Part shown: positions 16,929-25,865 of the stretch, one piece after another
Layout of the letters: each line of letters begins with the position of its first letter
How positions within the stretch are numbered: position 1 is the first letter of the stretch
Position numbers and translations under genes: made by a program
Source of the DNA: Phycisphaerales bacterium
GTDB lineage: Bacteria; Planctomycetota; Phycisphaerae; Phycisphaerales; SM1A02
Direction: 5' to 3'
Length of the DNA: 64,000 nt
NCBI GenBank assembly: GCA_029246705.1
Contig: JAQWMQ010000001.1
Span: 1-64,000 of the forward strand
Notes under the pieces: model-generated
The model's database searches: none
Seen by the model: the letters and a program-made list of their open reading frames with translations, nothing else
What the model was told of the DNA's origin: nothing

Positions 16929-17722
16929 ACAGTCCACGTCCCCGGGTGCTGCTGAGTTTCGACGTCGAGGAGTACGACCTCCCCAACGACTTCGGCGGTT
17001 CGGTCGGCCTGGACGAACAGCTTGCCGTCGGACGAGAGGCCTTCGAGCGAACGCTCGAACTCCTTGCGCGACTGGACATGCCCTCGACCCTGTTCATCAC
17101 CGCGAGAATCGGCGAACACTGCGCCGATCTGGTGCGAGACGCCTCGGCCGTGCACGAGATCGCATCCCACGGCGTTCGTCACGACCGTTTCGAACCCGGC
17201 GACTACGAACGATCCAGAACCATGCTCGAGTCCATTTCCGGTGCAGAGGTCTCTGGATTCAGGATGGCCCGACTGCAACCGGTCGACGCGAAGCAGGCTC
17301 GAGCCGCGGGCTACGACTACGACAGTTCGGAAAACCCCATTCGACTGCCCGGTCGATACGACAACCGGCACCTTCCACGCACCCCGCGCATGGAGGAGGA
17401 CCTGGTTCGCATCCCCGTATCAACCACGCCGCGCAGAAGGATCCCGCTGTTCTGGCTGGCATTCCGACACCTCCCCCGCCCACTCCTGCGAGCCAGCCTC
17501 GAACGAACCCTCGCCGCGGACGGACATCTGGTGGTGTTCTTCCACCCGTGGGAGCTTCTCGAACTCAGACGCTCGAAACACCCGATGCCCAGGGTCGTGA
17601 GGCACGGAGGCGGAAAGCGACTGGCCGGTCGAATCGAGAAGGAACTGGGACGACTGCGAGACCGCGCTGACTTCTGCCTGATGCGTGAGCTTGCCGCATC
17701 AGTGCGGGCCGATTTCAGTTGA
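16925..17722 (+). CDS. Polysaccharide deacetylase (NodB homology, carbohydrate esterase 4)
   Basis: Encodes 265 residues. LSFDVEEYD (Asp13) and EIASHGVRHDRF (His82, His86) give the Asp and HxxxH metal ligands of CE4 deacetylases. GFRMARLQPV and VVFFHPWELLEL (a later His) fit motifs 3 and 5. It lacks a signal peptide, which is common in the PEP-CTERM/EPS-associated cytoplasmic or membrane-side group. It would remove acetyl groups from N-acetylated sugar units of a glycan, probably the one made with the overlapping upstream glycosyltransferase. Start ATG 16925 overlaps the upstream stop by 4 nt, implying translational coupling. Confidence 0.88.
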   Translation: MNSPRPRVLLSFDVEEYDLPNDFGGSVGLDEQLAVGREAFERTLELLARLDMPSTLFITARIGEHCADLVRDASAVHEIASHGVRHDRFEPGDYERSRTMLESISGAEVSGFRMARLQPVDAKQARAAGYDYDSSENPIRLPGRYDNRHLPRTPRMEEDLVRIPVSTTPRRRIPLFWLAFRHLPRPLLRASLERTLAADGHLVVFFHPWELLELRRSKHPMPRVVRHGGGKRLAGRIEKELGRLRDRADFCLMRELAASVRADFS

Positions 17723-17736
17723 AAGCCGATCTGAAA

Positions 17737-17766
17737 CGGGCCCGTGTTCGTTCGAACACGGGCCCG
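17737..17766. terminator. Strong stem between convergent genes
   Basis: CGGGCCCGTGTTCG pairs perfectly with CGAACACGGGCCCG around a TT centre (14 bp per arm). No T-run follows on either strand. Its position 15 nt after the deacetylase stop and before the convergent secreted-protein stop suggests bidirectional termination or 3'-end protection. Confidence 0.6.
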
Positions 17767-17813
17767 CCTTCGGTTGGAACTCTCGGCAATCAAACTCGAC
17801 ACCCGACCCCGGT

Positions 17814-20174
17814 TCAACCGGACGACGAATCCGAAGTGAGTCGATCGGAACCCGATTGAATGATCCGCGAGAGCTTGCCATTGCAGTCCTCTCCATACGC
17901 ATCGAGAACCATCAGCAGATCGTTGACGCCGACGAATCCGTCGCCATCGAGGTCGTGTCGATCCGACCAGTTCTCGTCACCGATCACCGAACCGTAGAGT
18001 GCGATCAACGAGAGCAGGTCGTTGACGTCGACGACGCCGTTGTCGTTGAAGTCGGCAGCCAGTTTCCTGATCCGTGGAGAGGACTCGACCGCCTCGCGGA
18101 CAGCGGTCTCGAGCTGATCACTCAGGACTTGGGAGGAGATGTCCGTCGGCCAGTTTCGTGCATCAAGAACGGAACCACCGGTCTCGTCGGCAACGATCTG
18201 CATCAAGGAGGCGGGATCAGCAGGGTCGTATACGCATGAAGGCGTTCCCGAGGTCGGCATGGGAAGGACCTGCGCGTTCTCCATCCAGGCCTGGCGCACG
18301 AGGTTCCACATGCTGGATTGATCCTCGCAACCGCATCCGTCTTCGCCGTTCATGCCGCCATTCTGGGGACCTTCGTCACTGATCGTGACCAGGATCAGCA
18401 CGGCGTCACGTTCACTCCACTCGGGAAACTGACCGAGCAGTTCGGGGTCATGGGGTCGGGTCATCACCGCAGTGGCGTCACCCCACTCTTCGCCGTCAAC
18501 ATCATCGATGAAACGAGAGACGCCACCCGCGCATACGGGAACGGTGGTACCGCTTGGCATCGTCCAGTCATGACATGCACCGGACGGGGCCTCGAGCACC
18601 ACGCTCACCCAGGCGGATCGAAGGTCGAAATCAGCGGAAAGTCGATCGGTCGCGGTGCGAAAGACCTCGGAACAGATCGCGGACAGCTTGCCATCACTCG
18701 AACCGGAAGGATCGGCGATCACGATGATGTCGACCGGGACGCCCGGAGAGTCGACACAGAACCGGGGCCCCTCCTCCTGATCATCGACCCCATTGTCATT
18801 GCAATCGCTTCCGTGGATGTTGCATTCATCGAGGATGCCGTCACCATCACAATCCGTTCCAATCCCATCGAGGATTTCACAGGCATCAAGAATGTCGTTT
18901 CCATTGCAGTCGAGTCCGGGATCCGAAGCCAGCTGTTCCGCGTCGGGAACACCGTCGGCATCGCAGTCACGTTCCATGATCGTGAGGTAGGCAAGCCCTG
19001 AATACCCGGTGTCGGGGGCGCCACTCAGGATCATCCCGGAATCCAGCGAGAGCGCACGCCACTCACCAGAGGCTTCCCCTCTGACATCGAACAAATGCAC
19101 CGCTGAAGAACCGGACTCGATCACATAGGCATGAATCTCGTGTTCGCTGCCTGATGTCGACCCTCCGACCAGGAGATCCTGTCCATCAAGGGCGACGGCC
19201 AGGCCGAAATCATCGACACCTTCCGGGGCACCGATCACAAGCTCGACATTCCAGGCGAAACCCACCGGCTTGAAGACGATGGCCGAGCCACCAGAGAAAC
19301 CATTGGGAGCCCCGACGAGTACGCGATCGGAATCTGCCGCTATCGACTGTCCGAAGTTGCTTGCGCCCGGAGGAACCGGCAGGGTGCTCAACGGCGGCGT
19401 TGGAAGCCCGGAATCGCCGAAGATCTGCTGGAGATGGACGTCACCGCGACCCGGGGCGGCAATGACCAGCTGCGAGCCGGAATCGAAAACGGCCAGGTGC
19501 CGTCCGAACTCATCGCCCTCGATGCCATCGGGGTTCCCGAAGGACGTGTCATAAACCCACCCGCCCGACACATCGGGAACATGGCGTTCCACGAAACCTG
19601 CTTGGGTCCAGGGAGCACCGATGCACAGCCCCCCTCCTCCATCGAAGACGACACTCGAACCGAAACCGCCATCAGGGTTCTTACGATCGGCAGTGATCGT
19701 CGCGATGTGCTCGAAGTCGTTCGGCAGCCGACGATAGACCAGGACCGCACCGACATCGACCATGTCCTCCGTGTCGAACCAGGGTGCACCGATGGCGATC
19801 AGGTTGTCGCTCACGGCGATCGAAGCACCGAACGCTGGAGCCTGGTTCATGCCGGGGATGCCCGAACCGCCCTGCTGTTCGACCGGGAGTTCGAGCAGGA
19901 ATGGAAGTCCACCGTGCACGTTTTGGTCGAGCGCCCAGACGCGAACAACACCGAGGGACTGCCCGGTGGCATTCTCCTCGCCAATGGCACCCACGGCCAG
20001 GAGTCCATGCCCGCTCGCGACGCAACTACCGTGCTCTGCATCGAAAGAAGCGCCAGATGGAACAAGCGTCCGGAAGGGCTCCTGTTGCGGAATCGGGACA
20101 TCCTGCCCGCAGAGTCCGCTTGCCATCACCGCCAGGCTGCAAACAGCCACGAAACCTGATGTGCTTCGAGTCAT
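17814..20174 (-). CDS. Secreted FG-GAP/vWA protein with variant dockerin-like C-terminus
   Basis: I choose ATG 20174, which has GGAG 9 nt upstream and begins a signal peptide (about 1-24, ending ASGLCGQ); an upstream start at 20237 would add 21 residues that spoil the signal. The 786-residue product starts with FG-GAP-like propeller blades (about 25-395), each with FGxSIAV and V.IGAP. An acidic calcium-repeat stretch follows (about 400-470; GTDCDGDGILDECN). A vWA domain spans about 475-680 with the MIDAS motif DPSGSS and a later TISDEGP. Two dockerin-like units close the protein in the variant form V-x-V-N-D-L-L-x-L/V ... YG, not G-A-D-L...LLGAWG. It is probably an extracellular binding or adhesion protein. 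Confidence 0.8.
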   Translation of the reverse strand: MTRSTSGFVAVCSLAVMASGLCGQDVPIPQQEPFRTLVPSGASFDAEHGSCVASGHGLLAVGAIGEENATGQSLGVVRVWALDQNVHGGLPFLLELPVEQQGGSGIPGMNQAPAFGASIAVSDNLIAIGAPWFDTEDMVDVGAVLVYRRLPNDFEHIATITADRKNPDGGFGSSVVFDGGGGLCIGAPWTQAGFVERHVPDVSGGWVYDTSFGNPDGIEGDEFGRHLAVFDSGSQLVIAAPGRGDVHLQQIFGDSGLPTPPLSTLPVPPGASNFGQSIAADSDRVLVGAPNGFSGGSAIVFKPVGFAWNVELVIGAPEGVDDFGLAVALDGQDLLVGGSTSGSEHEIHAYVIESGSSAVHLFDVRGEASGEWRALSLDSGMILSGAPDTGYSGLAYLTIMERDCDADGVPDAEQLASDPGLDCNGNDILDACEILDGIGTDCDGDGILDECNIHGSDCNDNGVDDQEEGPRFCVDSPGVPVDIIVIADPSGSSDGKLSAICSEVFRTATDRLSADFDLRSAWVSVVLEAPSGACHDWTMPSGTTVPVCAGGVSRFIDDVDGEEWGDATAVMTRPHDPELLGQFPEWSERDAVLILVTISDEGPQNGGMNGEDGCGCEDQSSMWNLVRQAWMENAQVLPMPTSGTPSCVYDPADPASLMQIVADETGGSVLDARNWPTDISSQVLSDQLETAVREAVESSPRIRKLAADFNDNGVVDVNDLLSLIALYGSVIGDENWSDRHDLDGDGFVGVNDLLMVLDAYGEDCNGKLSRIIQSGSDRLTSDSSSG

Positions 20175-20359
20175 ATTTTTTGCTCCATCAAGCCCCTGCG
20201 TAATGAAAGCAGGCCCGAGCATTGCGATCGGGTGCAACCTGCATCACTGGAACGAGTGGTCGAAGTGAGCTCTCGTACGATGTGTTGTGAAAAAAGCGGA
20301 AATCACCCGCAGGATGCAGGTGGTGGAACAACGAAGATCACCAGAAAGCGCACCAGGGT

Positions 20360-22336
20360 TCAGCCTTCCGGGCTCCACTGGGCCGTTCCGGGCAGATCCA
20401 GGTCGCCAAGTCGCCTCACTTGTGCGGTGGAAAGCTCCAGCTCGCCGCTCAGCGGTTCCATCGCCCCACCGAGGTGTCGGGCGAGGAAGGCTTCGGAGAT
20501 CGCGGTGAATGCGGTCATGTTCTCCGGGCGCGCGAAGCCGTGCCCTTCATCCGGGAAGACGACGTAGGTGACGGGGATCCCATTTCGGTCCATCGCCTCG
20601 ACGATCTGGTCGCTTTCAGAGAGCTTCACGCGCGGATCATTCGCACCCTGGCCGATCAGGAGAGGCTTGCTGATGTTCTCAACGTGCGTCAGCGGCGAGA
20701 TGCTGTCGAGCCACTCCGGTTCCTCGAGGGACCCGACACGGGTCTCGAACATCACCTTGATGGGTTCCCAGTAGGCGGGAATGGTCTCCAGCAGGGTCCC
20801 GATGTGCGAAGGGCCGACGATGTCCACGCCGCAGGCGAAAAGCTCCGGATCACGCGTCATCCCCGCAAGGGTCGCGTAGCCACCGTAGGAACCACCCATG
20901 ATCGCGATGCGATCGGGATCCGCGACGCCCTGTTCCACCACCCAGTTGACCGCATCCACGAGATCATCCTGCATCGCACCGTACCACGCACGGTTGCCTG
21001 CATTGAGATAGCTCTTGCCAAAGCCGGTCGACCCACGGAAGTTCGGGGAAAGGACCGCGTACCCGCGATCGGCCAACCACTGGTGCATCGAGTTGTACCC
21101 CCAGTGATCACGTGCCCACGGTCCACCGTGCGGCAGGAGCACCAGGGGCACCGGCTTGCCCTTGGACCCGACCGGGACCGTGAGATAGCTCGGCATGGAG
21201 AGTCCGTCACGGGTCGGGATCTCCACGCCACGCATGGATGCCAGTTCGAGATCCTCGAGTTCCGGCCGATGACTGAAGAGATAACGCCCCGTCTGTTCAT
21301 CCCGGTTCCAGATCCAGTAGCGGACCGGTCCGTCATCATGTTCGAAGGCGACGATCCAGGTTCGATCATCCCGGGTTCGCGAGACGATCTGCAGTTCACC
21401 ATCACTCAGCGCACCGAGTGCATCGAGATCCGGCTTGATCGACTCATCAAGGACATGCCACTCGCAACGAAGTCGATCGGTGGCGACCGCCTGGGGGACA
21501 AGGGTCTCCGGATCGATGATCGAATCCGACACATCCGAGACCGGCGATTCGAAGAAGATCTCCTTTTCGCGAGAACCATCTGCGCCGAGCCGGACGGCGA
21601 TGAGGGCGGCGGTGTCCCGTCCCCGGGCATCGATCATCCACAAGGTGGAACCATCCCGGTTGAACCCGACGGGCTGGGTGGTCATCGCATCTTCATCGGT
21701 GATCCGCTCGAACGCGCACCACGCTCCCTCCGGACCATCTCGATACTCGTATTCGGTGCCACCATCGGGGGTCATCCGACCGCGCAGCCTGATCACCCAT
21801 GCATCATCCGGAACCATGCCGACGTAACCACCATCGTTCAGGAAGACCGTCGTGGACGCACCGCTCCGGGTATCCAGTCGAGAGACGTCGAAGACCTGAG
21901 GATCACGAGCGTTGGTCATGACCAGGATCTCGTCGGGACGATCTCGATGCTGCGCGATGACCTGCGCCTTCACCGCGTCGCCCGGGGTGAGATCATTGGG
22001 CTCTCCACCCTCGATCCCGATCGCATAGACATGGGTGTTCTCGTCCCCGCCTTCGTCGTTGGTGTAGAGGATCTGCTGCCCGTTCTTGGCCCAGGTGCAG
22101 GACCGGATCGGCCGGTCGGTGCTTCGGGTGATCGGCCGGGCATCACGCCCCGAGACATCCATCACCCAGACGTTCAGGACACCCTCGTGCGGCGAGAGAT
22201 AGGCGATCATCGTCCCATCGGGTGAAAGCTTCACGCCAGATCGTTCGGGATTGCCGAAGAGCACTTCCCTTGGAATGAGATCGACGTCGGTGTTCACGCT
22301 GGTGAACGACATTCGAGGAGAGGTGGGATCCTGCAT
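20360..22336 (-). CDS. S9 family prolyl oligopeptidase-like serine peptidase
   Basis: About 658 residues from ATG 22336, which has GGAG 9 nt upstream; in-frame GTG/ATG codons at 22354/22351 lack a ribosome site. The N-terminal half is a beta-propeller with repeated strand motifs (AYLSPHEGVLNVWVMD, WAKNGQQILYTNDEGGDEN). The C-terminal alpha/beta-hydrolase domain has LLPHGGPWARDHWGYN, the nucleophile in IMGGSYGGYATLAG (Ser483), an Asp in IGQGANDPRV and the His in FPDEGHGF. These define the acylaminoacyl-peptidase/prolyl oligopeptidase class, which cleaves short peptides in the cytoplasm. There is no signal peptide. It lies 66 nt downstream of the transglutaminase gene on the same strand and may belong to that operon. 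Confidence 0.9.
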   Translation of the reverse strand: MQDPTSPRMSFTSVNTDVDLIPREVLFGNPERSGVKLSPDGTMIAYLSPHEGVLNVWVMDVSGRDARPITRSTDRPIRSCTWAKNGQQILYTNDEGGDENTHVYAIGIEGGEPNDLTPGDAVKAQVIAQHRDRPDEILVMTNARDPQVFDVSRLDTRSGASTTVFLNDGGYVGMVPDDAWVIRLRGRMTPDGGTEYEYRDGPEGAWCAFERITDEDAMTTQPVGFNRDGSTLWMIDARGRDTAALIAVRLGADGSREKEIFFESPVSDVSDSIIDPETLVPQAVATDRLRCEWHVLDESIKPDLDALGALSDGELQIVSRTRDDRTWIVAFEHDDGPVRYWIWNRDEQTGRYLFSHRPELEDLELASMRGVEIPTRDGLSMPSYLTVPVGSKGKPVPLVLLPHGGPWARDHWGYNSMHQWLADRGYAVLSPNFRGSTGFGKSYLNAGNRAWYGAMQDDLVDAVNWVVEQGVADPDRIAIMGGSYGGYATLAGMTRDPELFACGVDIVGPSHIGTLLETIPAYWEPIKVMFETRVGSLEEPEWLDSISPLTHVENISKPLLIGQGANDPRVKLSESDQIVEAMDRNGIPVTYVVFPDEGHGFARPENMTAFTAISEAFLARHLGGAMEPLSGELELSTAQVRRLGDLDLPGTAQWSPEG

Positions 22337-22402
22337 GGCGGGGTACTCCATCACGTGGCTGCTCGGCAGCCCGGTCGATACTGCTGCTACTTCGAGGTAC
22401 TT

Positions 22403-23392
22403 CTACTGCTGTTGTTGCTGCTGTTGTTGCTGCTGTTGCTGTTCGTCGATCGATCCGTGGTGGGGATGTTCGTGGTCCCGAGCCAGCTCAGCAGGTGCAT
22501 CCGGGTACAGCGGCAGGTCCAGGGCATCCGAACGCATCATCGGGGCACGATGGGCTCGGGCTTCCAGCGATCGGATGAAGACTTCGGTCTCGAGTGACTC
22601 CGAGGCGTTCCCCGCATAGATGCCGCGGTTCGGTGGCACGTCGTCATAGGACCGTCCGTAGGCGACCACGACATGATTCTGCTTCGCATCCACATGGTGA
22701 GTCGGATCATAGGCCAGCCACCCATGGGTGGGATCCCAGAGTTCGAACCAGGCATGTGACTCCGCCGCTTCTTCCCGCCCCTCCTGGAAGAGATAGCCAT
22801 TGACGTATCGCGCGGGAATGCCTGAAAGACGGGCAAGTCCGATCGAGAGATGCGCGAAGTCCTGGCACACCCCCACACGTTTCTCAAGGACCTCGTCCGT
22901 GTTCGAATCGAACCTGGTCACCGAGGACATGTAGGTGAAGTTGCCCTGCAGGTACGAAGTCAGGCGACCGAGCCACTCGCTGACGGTCTTCGCCTCGGCC
23001 AGACCCGACAGGGCGTGTGCCTGTTCGAGCAACGGGGTCCTGAGCACCGGACCGCCGAACCCGAGGAATTCGAACTCACGCATCCCCGGCGACTGTCCGA
23101 GGATCGGCTCGTTGCACGTGCTTCCGGGTTGCCCCTTGTCGTTGGTCTCGACCACGCTGTTGCAGAAGACCTCGATGCGGTCATGCCAGTCGGCGATGGC
23201 GAACCAGTGGAATATGTTTCCCAGCCAATCCTCGTCCCAGCGTGCCGGTCGAGTGCGGGGCCCCACCTCCAGGTGCCATTCGTGAAGTGATTGCGTCTGA
23301 TTCGAACGAGGCTGCATCCGCAACTCGACATGCGACTCGTGGATGTACCCGTCGTACTTGAAGCGCAAGGTGTGTTCGATCTCAAGCAGCAT
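22403..23392 (-). CDS. Transglutaminase-like protein with polyglutamine C-terminal tail
   Basis: About 329 residues from ATG 23392 (GAGG, 6 nt spacing). Residues about 1-90 match the bacterial transglutaminase N-terminal beta domain (EIEHTLRFKYDGYIHESHVELRM). The core has the full triad: Cys176 in GVCQDFAH, His213 in ESHAWFEL and Asp in LAYDPTHHV, plus LSGIPARYVNGY. Members may be thiol proteases, amidases or cross-linkers. The protein ends in a His-rich stretch (DHEHPHHG) and then exactly 12 Gln before TAG, encoded by a 12-bp tandem repeat; such tails are unusual in this family. It starts 8 nt after the alpha-E stop, as third gene of the ATP-grasp/alpha-E/transglutaminase operon. Confidence 0.9.
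   Translation of the reverse strand: MLLEIEHTLRFKYDGYIHESHVELRMQPRSNQTQSLHEWHLEVGPRTRPARWDEDWLGNIFHWFAIADWHDRIEVFCNSVVETNDKGQPGSTCNEPILGQSPGMREFEFLGFGGPVLRTPLLEQAHALSGLAEAKTVSEWLGRLTSYLQGNFTYMSSVTRFDSNTDEVLEKRVGVCQDFAHLSIGLARLSGIPARYVNGYLFQEGREEAAESHAWFELWDPTHGWLAYDPTHHVDAKQNHVVVAYGRSYDDVPPNRGIYAGNASESLETEVFIRSLEARAHRAPMMRSDALDLPLYPDAPAELARDHEHPHHGSIDEQQQQQQQQQQQQ
22406..22441. repeat. 12-bp tandem repeat (CTG/TTG) encoding polyglutamine
   Basis: Three adjacent 12-bp units, CTGCTGTTGTTG twice and CTGCTGTTGCTG once, read on the minus strand as 12 CAG/CAA codons ending directly at the TAG. The stop differs from CAG by one base. Confidence 0.9.
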
Positions 23393-23400
23393 GCAGGTCC

Positions 23401-24351
23401 TCAAACCCTGAAGAAACGATCAGTGATGGACGCATTCAGTCGACCGATCTCGTCGGCCAGAGCCCTCAGTCCCGAAGCCTTGATGGAATCACCCGGGGAT
23501 TCCGCGGCCTCGAAACGCAATCTCGCCACCAGCATGCCCACCCTTCGAATGGGGTCGGTCGCATGTCCATGTCTTTCAACCGCCTCGAGACATCGTTCAA
23601 CCTCCGCCAGACACGGAAGAACGCCACGGGGTGCCTGGGGCGCGAGCACCAGGAAGCTTGCGATGCGCTTTGCTTCCAGTCGGGCACCCGCGACTCGTCG
23701 GTAGGCGTCAAGAGCGGCAAGCATCCGGAGTATCGAGCGCATCCGGGCGTAGAGCAAGGGCGCCTGGTCCTCGTTTTTCGAATCCATCTGGGGCATTTTC
23801 ACCTCGAGGACACGTACCGTCCTGAAGGCGCGTTCCAACATGGTGCCTGCCTGCAGGAACCGCCAGGGATCACCACGTCCGGCGGTGTGTTCCATGGCTC
23901 CGCAGATCATGAAGATCCTCCGTTCGAGTTCCTCCATCGCGGAACGGAGCGCGACCAGTCCGACCGGGGGCCGTTCCGACCATGACTCGATCAGGTGCCA
24001 GGTCTCGTTGAGAAGCTCGAAGACCGCTGCTCCCGCCGCACCCATGAATGCCCGGGCGTTCTCCCGTGCCGCATGCAGGCTGGCGGCAGCCGACATTGCG
24101 TCGGCCCTGAAGAAGAGAAAACGCGCGATCCTTTCCTCGGGAGTGCCGATCATCTTGATCGCATCAGGTCCGAGCGCGAAGATCCTGCCCACGTCATCCC
24201 ACATGCGCGGAGGCAGATCAGGGTCGAGTCCCGCGATCTCCGATCCCAGGGATTCGACACTTCGTGCCGATCGAATCAGGCTCGATGCACGCTCGACGTA
24301 TCGACCGATCCAGTACGCACTTTCCGCGGAGCGAGACAGGGTCACGGTCAT
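23401..24351 (-). CDS. Alpha-E domain protein
   Basis: Encodes 316 residues. The opening LSRSAESAYWIGRYVERASSLIR and the long alpha-helical remainder match the alpha-E (DUF403) family. These proteins are nearly always encoded with a circularly permuted ATP-grasp ligase and a transglutaminase, as here. The biochemical role is not established; comparative work has proposed that the set makes or attaches a peptide-like product. No signal or membrane segment is visible. The start ATG overlaps the upstream ATP-grasp stop by 4 nt (ATGA), and its own stop is 8 nt before the transglutaminase ATG, so the three should be made together. Confidence 0.9.
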   Translation of the reverse strand: MTVTLSRSAESAYWIGRYVERASSLIRSARSVESLGSEIAGLDPDLPPRMWDDVGRIFALGPDAIKMIGTPEERIARFLFFRADAMSAAASLHAARENARAFMGAAGAAVFELLNETWHLIESWSERPPVGLVALRSAMEELERRIFMICGAMEHTAGRGDPWRFLQAGTMLERAFRTVRVLEVKMPQMDSKNEDQAPLLYARMRSILRMLAALDAYRRVAGARLEAKRIASFLVLAPQAPRGVLPCLAEVERCLEAVERHGHATDPIRRVGMLVARLRFEAAESPGDSIKASGLRALADEIGRLNASITDRFFRV

Positions 24352-25793
24352 GAGCCTTCACCCTCGACGTCGTGCAGGACCCAGGTGTCCTTGCTGCCTC
24401 CGCCCTGAGAGGAGTTGACCACGTAGGACCCCTTTTCAAGCGCGACCCTGGTGAGTCCGCCGGGGAGCACGTGGGTTCGTTCACCAACCAGCGCGAACAC
24501 CCGAAGATCGACCCGGCGAGGTTCGAAGGTGTCACCGAAATGGGTCGGATGCGAACTGAACTCGACGAGGTGCTGCGCGATGTACTGTGAAGGATCCGCG
24601 TCGAAGCAGGCTCGGAACTCCGCGATCTCCGCCTTGCTCGCAGTGGGGCCGACCAGCATTCCGTAGCCACCGGCACCACCGGCGAGCTTCACCACCATGT
24701 CCGGCATGTTCTCGCGGATGTACTTCGCATCATCGGCGATCCAACCTCGCCACGTCCTGACCTGCTCGATGAGCGGATCCGCGTCGAGGAAGAACCTGAT
24801 CAGGTCGGGGATGCAGGGGTACACCGCCTTGTTGTCGGCGATGCCTGCTCCGGGAGCATTCGCAAGCGCGACGTTCCCGGTTCGATAGGCGTGCATCAGC
24901 CCGGGAACTCCCAGCATGCTGTCGTGGTCGAAGGTGACAGGATCGATGTACTCGTCGTCGATCCTTCGGTAGATGACATCGACACGCTGTCGGCCTTCGG
25001 TGGTGCGCATGAAGACCTGGTCGTCCTCGACCACCAGGTCACGACCCTCGACCAGGGGCGCCCCCATCTCGTTGGCCAGGAAGGAATGTTCGTAGTAGGC
25101 GGAATTGAAGATACCCGGAGTGAGCACTGCAACCACCGGGTCCTGCCGACCGTGGGGAGCGGCATGGCGCAGGCAGTCCAGCAGCATGCCGGGATAGTTC
25201 TCCACGCCGCGAATCGCCCGATCGATCATCAGTTCGGGAAAGACACGTGCGGTGAGGTTTCGATTTTCAAGCACGTAGCTGACCCCACTCGGACAACGAC
25301 AGTTGTCCTCGAGGACCAGGAACGAACCGTCGCTGTCACGCAGCAGATCACTTCCGACCACGTGGGTGTAGGTTCCGTGACGAGGACGTATCCCGACCAC
25401 GCTGCGGAGATACTCCTTCATGCTCATGACCAGCTGGTACGGGACCAGCCCCGCCTCCAGGGTCTTCTGCGCACCATAGATGTCCTCGAGCAGCAGGTTC
25501 AGCACCGTGATCCGCTGGGAGATCCCCGCCTCGATCTTCGACCACTCACGGGCATCGAGGATCCGTGGGACCAGGTCGAACGGGAAGATCCGTTCGATGC
25601 CGTCCTCTTCGCCGTAGACGGTGAAGGTGATCCCCTGGTTCACCAGGGAGAGGCGCTGCATCTCCTCGCGTCGGGCGAGTTCCTCCCGGCCGAGCTGTTC
25701 GAGTCGCTGGACCACGCTTGCGTAATGCGGGCGTGGGACGCCATCGGCCATCAGGGCCTCGTCGAATCCTCGTTCTGCTGACTGCCAGTCCAC
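24348..25793 (-). CDS. Circularly permuted type 2 ATP-grasp protein
   Basis: Encodes 481 residues. GTG 25793 is the start: AGGA lies about 8 nt upstream and the conserved N-terminus (FDEALMADGVPRPHYASVVQRL) begins just after. Family landmarks are RIFPFDLVPRILDAREWSKIEAGI, LVLEDNCRCPSGVSYVLENR and VVKLAGGAGGYGMLVGP (the phosphate-binding loop). FEPRRVDLRVFAL and QGGGSKDTWVL come near the end. ATP-grasp enzymes join a carboxylate to an amine through an acyl phosphate; the substrates of this branch are unknown. It is the first gene of the alpha-E/transglutaminase operon and is divergent from the porin gene with 72 nt between. Confidence 0.92.
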   Translation of the reverse strand: MDWQSAERGFDEALMADGVPRPHYASVVQRLEQLGREELARREEMQRLSLVNQGITFTVYGEEDGIERIFPFDLVPRILDAREWSKIEAGISQRITVLNLLLEDIYGAQKTLEAGLVPYQLVMSMKEYLRSVVGIRPRHGTYTHVVGSDLLRDSDGSFLVLEDNCRCPSGVSYVLENRNLTARVFPELMIDRAIRGVENYPGMLLDCLRHAAPHGRQDPVVAVLTPGIFNSAYYEHSFLANEMGAPLVEGRDLVVEDDQVFMRTTEGRQRVDVIYRRIDDEYIDPVTFDHDSMLGVPGLMHAYRTGNVALANAPGAGIADNKAVYPCIPDLIRFFLDADPLIEQVRTWRGWIADDAKYIRENMPDMVVKLAGGAGGYGMLVGPTASKAEIAEFRACFDADPSQYIAQHLVEFSSHPTHFGDTFEPRRVDLRVFALVGERTHVLPGGLTRVALEKGSYVVNSSQGGGSKDTWVLHDVEGEGS

Positions 25794-25853
25794 GGAACGA
25801 TCCTAGGCACTTGCAGTCCTGACGCAACCGCTACGAGGGCTTGATTAACGTTC

Positions 25854-25859
25854 TATGAT
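25854..25859 (+). promoter_or_regulatory. Candidate -10 element (TATGAT) for a leaderless porin transcript
   Basis: TATGAT (five of six -10 matches) ends 6 nt before the porin ATG, and no Shine-Dalgarno precedes the start. With a usual 6-7 nt gap to the transcription start, the mRNA would begin at the ATG itself. No good -35 is present. Confidence 0.35.
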
Positions 25860-25865
25860 CATGCA

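Noticed and set aside
22251-22619. Plus-strand frame with a run of 12 cysteines
   Set aside because: This is the antisense reading of the polyglutamine CAG/CAA repeat, not a metallothionein-like gene.
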